Assembly (NCBI GenBank): GCA_949288685.1
Contig: CASELB010000014.1
Location: forward strand, 1-15,803
Direction of reading: 5' to 3'
DNA: 15,803 nt
From: an uncultured bacterium
Lineage (GTDB): Bacteria; Cyanobacteriota; Vampirovibrionia; Gastranaerophilales; Gastranaerophilaceae
Part shown: piece by piece, positions 13,812 to 15,803 of the stretch
How the letters are laid out: each line of letters begins with the position of its first letter
Numbering within the stretch: position 1 is the stretch's first letter
Position numbers and translations under genes: made by a program
Notes under the pieces: model-generated
The model's input: only the letters and a program-made list of their open reading frames with translations
Databases searched by the model: none
Told to the model about the DNA's origin: nothing

Positions 13812-13886
13812 CAAAAGTAACAGTTTTTTTGTAATTGCGCAAAAATAAATATTTAGCTGTTTTATAGAGGCAGGAAGGTGAGTCAG

Positions 13887-14807
13887 ATGTCTCTAGGTGT
13901 GAATAATATCCCGCATATCCATAAAAACGAACACTTTGGTTCGTTGTATCCGACACATAAAAAAGAGAAAACCGTAGATTCAGGTTTGTCCAGAGGTCAG
14001 CGGACAGGGGTTGCGGTTTCGTCTGCGCTCGGGGTGTCTGCGGCACTTGCTATATTGGCTAAAACTGCTACATGGAAAAGATTTTCGCTTAATCCTTTAA
14101 AAATTATTAATACAAAAATAAAAGATACTTATCTTTATCAGGTTAAGTTTGAAGAAAAAGAAATTATATCTATGGCTGCGGGTTCTATTGTCGGCGGACT
14201 TGCTGGCGGGCTGGTAATAGATGAGCGTTCTAATAATGATAAGGCTGAATTAAAGTCTAAAGTCGGAGAGGCAATTATTCAATTTGGTAATGCTTGCGTT
14301 CCTATATTAACAATCGGGCAGTGTTCCAAACTCGGAGATAAAGCAGAGAGTGGTATTTTAAAAAAGATGTCGCCGGATGCCGGTAATTTTATGAAATTTC
14401 TTGCTAAAATGCCAAAACTTTTCTTCATATTAACAGGACTTGCTGTTGGTATGATTATAGGTAATAAGGCTGCTAATTATCTAAAAAAACATCTTCTTGA
14501 TTCAGATGATGCAAGAAAAATAAAACCGGCAGATATGTTTATGCACTGGGATGATTTGTGTGTTGCGGCTTCATTTTTCTCTGACGGGCCGGTAGTGCAA
14601 GGTTTTGCAAGACTTGTACCTCTTGCAATGCTAATGGCGGGGTATCAGGTAGGGTGTAAAGGACTTGATCATAAATATATTAATCATAAGGTAAAACAAC
14701 AGCCGGAGAATAATAACAAAGAAACCGGAGTACCTGCACCTGTTAACACAACTGTTGACAGTGTTAATACTGAAACTCAAGAAACTCGTGATAAAAAAGA
14801 AGAGTAG
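13887..14807 (+). CDS. Multi-pass membrane protein of unknown function
   Basis: No family was recognised. From the ATG at 13887 the protein has 306 residues. Predicted membrane segments are about 41-58 (GVAVSSALGVSAALAILA), 93-112 (a glycine-rich GSIVGGLAGGL segment), 176-196 and 236-254; 128-145 is a weaker hydrophobic helix. The N-terminus is polar with several His and Lys, and the last 45 residues are hydrophilic and rich in Asn, Thr, Glu and Lys, so probably disordered. A GTG at 13878 is an alternative start, but AGGAAGG at 13872-13878 fits the ATG better. It lies 75 bases after the 159-aa orphan, with no convincing terminator between, so the two may be co-transcribed. It ends one base from the end of the convergent tail-anchored gene. 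Confidence 0.75.
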   Translation: MSLGVNNIPHIHKNEHFGSLYPTHKKEKTVDSGLSRGQRTGVAVSSALGVSAALAILAKTATWKRFSLNPLKIINTKIKDTYLYQVKFEEKEIISMAAGSIVGGLAGGLVIDERSNNDKAELKSKVGEAIIQFGNACVPILTIGQCSKLGDKAESGILKKMSPDAGNFMKFLAKMPKLFFILTGLAVGMIIGNKAANYLKKHLLDSDDARKIKPADMFMHWDDLCVAASFFSDGPVVQGFARLVPLAMLMAGYQVGCKGLDHKYINHKVKQQPENNNKETGVPAPVNTTVDSVNTETQETRDKKEE

Positions 14808-14808
14808 A

Positions 14809-15177
14809 TTATTTTATTATATGCAGTAGCTTAAGAATATAACGACCTGCAAGGACAAGTGCTGTTGTTCCTGCAATGCCTGCTGTTATTTTGCTTGTCA
14901 GAATATTTTTTAAAGTATCGCTGAATTTCTTTTTCTTATTATTTTGAGTATCATTATTTATTGTTTCTTGCGGATTATTAACAAGTTCAAATCTGTCACG
15001 ATCAAGTTCTCTCCTTATATAGCTGCCGTCTACCCGCTCGAAACGATTGTCCGGCAGAAAAATATCATTATCCGTCTCCGGAATAATGTTACTGTTGGTT
15101 CCGTTTATATAATCTTTGGGATTATATTCCAGAATCCCTTTTCTATAAAGATTTTCCATTGCGCTAAATTCTGGCAT
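14809..15177 (-). CDS. Tail-anchored membrane protein of unknown function
   Basis: No family was recognised. The 122-residue protein is hydrophilic for about 95 residues and then has one membrane segment near the C-terminus (about 97-118, ITAGIAGTTALVLAGRYILK). This is a tail-anchored layout, with the bulk in the cytoplasm if the KKKK cluster at 81-84 follows the positive-inside rule. A weakly repeated phrase, RFERVDGSYIRREL and RFELVNN (45-67), is the only notable internal feature. The ATG has AAAGGT about 9 bases upstream in a short leader with its own predicted promoter. It converges with the membrane-protein gene with one base between the stops, so the two transcripts should overlap at their 3' ends. 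Confidence 0.7.
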   Translation of the reverse strand: MPEFSAMENLYRKGILEYNPKDYINGTNSNIIPETDNDIFLPDNRFERVDGSYIRRELDRDRFELVNNPQETINNDTQNNKKKKFSDTLKNILTSKITAGIAGTTALVLAGRYILKLLHIIK

Positions 15178-15198
15178 ACTAACTTACCTTTACACAGT

Positions 15199-15226
15199 AT
15201 TATATTTATATAAAGTAATTTATTAA
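15199..15226 (-). promoter_or_regulatory. Predicted promoter of the tail-anchored protein gene
   Basis: On the minus strand, TATAAT (plus 15199-15204) has TTAATA (plus 15221-15226, 4 of 6) 16 bases upstream. Transcription would start near 15192, giving a leader of about 15 bases with the AAAGGT ribosome site. It is back-to-back with the plus-strand promoter at 15234-15262. Confidence 0.5.
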
Positions 15227-15233
15227 AAAAAAA

Positions 15234-15262
15234 TTGCTAAGAGTCGACTATTTTGTTACAAT
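15234..15262 (+). promoter_or_regulatory. Predicted promoter giving a leaderless GT-C transcript
   Basis: TTGCTA (15234-15239, 4 of 6), a 17-base spacer and TACAAT (15257-15262, 5 of 6) predict a start near 15269-15270, at the GTG start codon itself. The upstream in-frame TAA at 15267-15269 rules out an earlier start. Confidence 0.45.
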
Positions 15263-15269
15263 CTTTTAA

Positions 15270-15803
15270 GTGGAGAAGAGGTATTTTACTGATAGAACGA
15301 TAATATTTATTTTGTGGGGCGTTGCGTTTCTGTTATTTGTGTCTACGTACGGGAAAATGGGCTCACCTTTCGTTGATTGCGGCAGAGAAGCGTATATTCC
15401 GTGGCAAATGCTTAAGGGCGAAGTTCTGTACAGGGATATATTTAATATTTATGCTCCCGGGGCTTATTATTTAAATGCTTTGCTGTATAAAATATTTACA
15501 CCAAATCTTAGTGTATTGTATTGTTCTGCATTTATTAATTACGGAATAATATTGTCTTTCTTATATTTGATTTTTCGTTTCTTTTTGTCAAAGCACAGGG
15601 CGTTAATACTGGTATTGATTTCGGTTGCTGTTACCGGAATATCAGGTAATGTTTTTAATTTTTTCTTCCCGTACTCTTTCGGAATGATATATGGGTTGTC
15701 TTCTATTCTGATTTCTATTTATTTTATGATAAAGAGTACAGAAAATACTGACCGCTGCAGTTCTTATTATTTAGCTGCTTTATTTGGCGGGCTGGCAGCC
15801 TGT
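15270..15803 (+). CDS. GT-C-type membrane glycosyltransferase, 5' part
   Basis: The reading frame is open to the window edge, giving 178 residues of a polytopic membrane protein. It resembles the PMT/ArnT-like GT-C superfamily, which transfers sugars from lipid-linked donors on the outer face of the membrane. A first membrane segment (about 10-27, after the charged start EKRYFTDRT) is followed by an external loop with DCGREAYIPWQMLKGEVLYR (36-55). This loop carries the Asp region expected of the catalytic base, and DIFNIYAPGAYYLNALLYKIF comes next. Further membrane segments lie at about 83-105, 110-125, 134-153 and 166 onward. GTG at 15270 is preferred because it supplies the charged residues before the first membrane segment; ATG at 15357 would delete that segment. 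No ribosome site precedes the GTG. The substrate cannot be told. Confidence 0.7.
   Translation, partial: MEKRYFTDRTIIFILWGVAFLLFVSTYGKMGSPFVDCGREAYIPWQMLKGEVLYRDIFNIYAPGAYYLNALLYKIFTPNLSVLYCSAFINYGIILSFLYLIFRFFLSKHRALILVLISVAVTGISGNVFNFFFPYSFGMIYGLSSILISIYFMIKSTENTDRCSSYYLAALFGGLAAC

Noticed and set aside
13811..13850. Possible terminator after the 159-aa orphan (CAAAA / TTTTG near a T-run)
   Set aside because: The stem would be five A-T-rich pairs without a stable core, and the T-run is part of the stem.

Overview
The window is AT-rich bacterial DNA that most resembles a non-photosynthetic relative of the Cyanobacteria (Vampirovibrionia, the 'Melainabacteria', possibly Gastranaerophilales). 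This placement is an inference. It rests on a homologue of the cyanobacterial protein LdpA, the cyanobacteria-like efp-accB pairing with accC, flagellar switch genes, low GC, and the absence of any photosynthesis gene. No mobile element, CRISPR array, tRNA or rRNA was seen.

Layout. (1) 86-3464, minus strand: an efp-accB-accC-ldpA transcription unit (elongation factor P, the biotin carrier and biotin carboxylase of acetyl-CoA carboxylase, and a dicluster Fe-S protein). A strong hairpin with a U-run sits inside the unit, between accB and accC. A promoter upstream of efp can be read. (2) 3650-6245, plus strand: a membrane-anchored protein with a class III nucleotide cyclase fold that has lost its catalytic residues, overlapping the ribosome-quality-control gene rqcH by 8 bases. 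(3) 6335-8768, plus strand: nadB and nadC for NAD synthesis, overlapping by 23 bases; nadA is not here. (4) 8891-12675, plus strand: a good promoter, then fliL, fliM and fliN, a CooC-like P-loop ATPase carrying a CxC motif, and folD, all tightly spaced and probably one operon. (5) 12672-15803: a less conserved region. It holds an orphan acidic helical protein (minus), an orphan helical protein (plus), a multi-pass membrane protein (plus), a tail-anchored protein (minus), and the first 178 codons of a GT-C-type membrane glycosyltransferase that runs off the window.

How the parts work together. The first three blocks are housekeeping (translation of polyproline stretches, fatty-acid initiation, rescue of stalled ribosomes, NAD synthesis). 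The fourth builds the flagellar motor switch, so the cell is probably motile. The most unusual items are the pseudo-cyclase coupled to rqcH, the intra-operon hairpin between accB and accC, two genes whose promoters imply leaderless mRNAs, the CooC-like ATPase in a flagellar/folate operon, and the unrecognised proteins in region 5.
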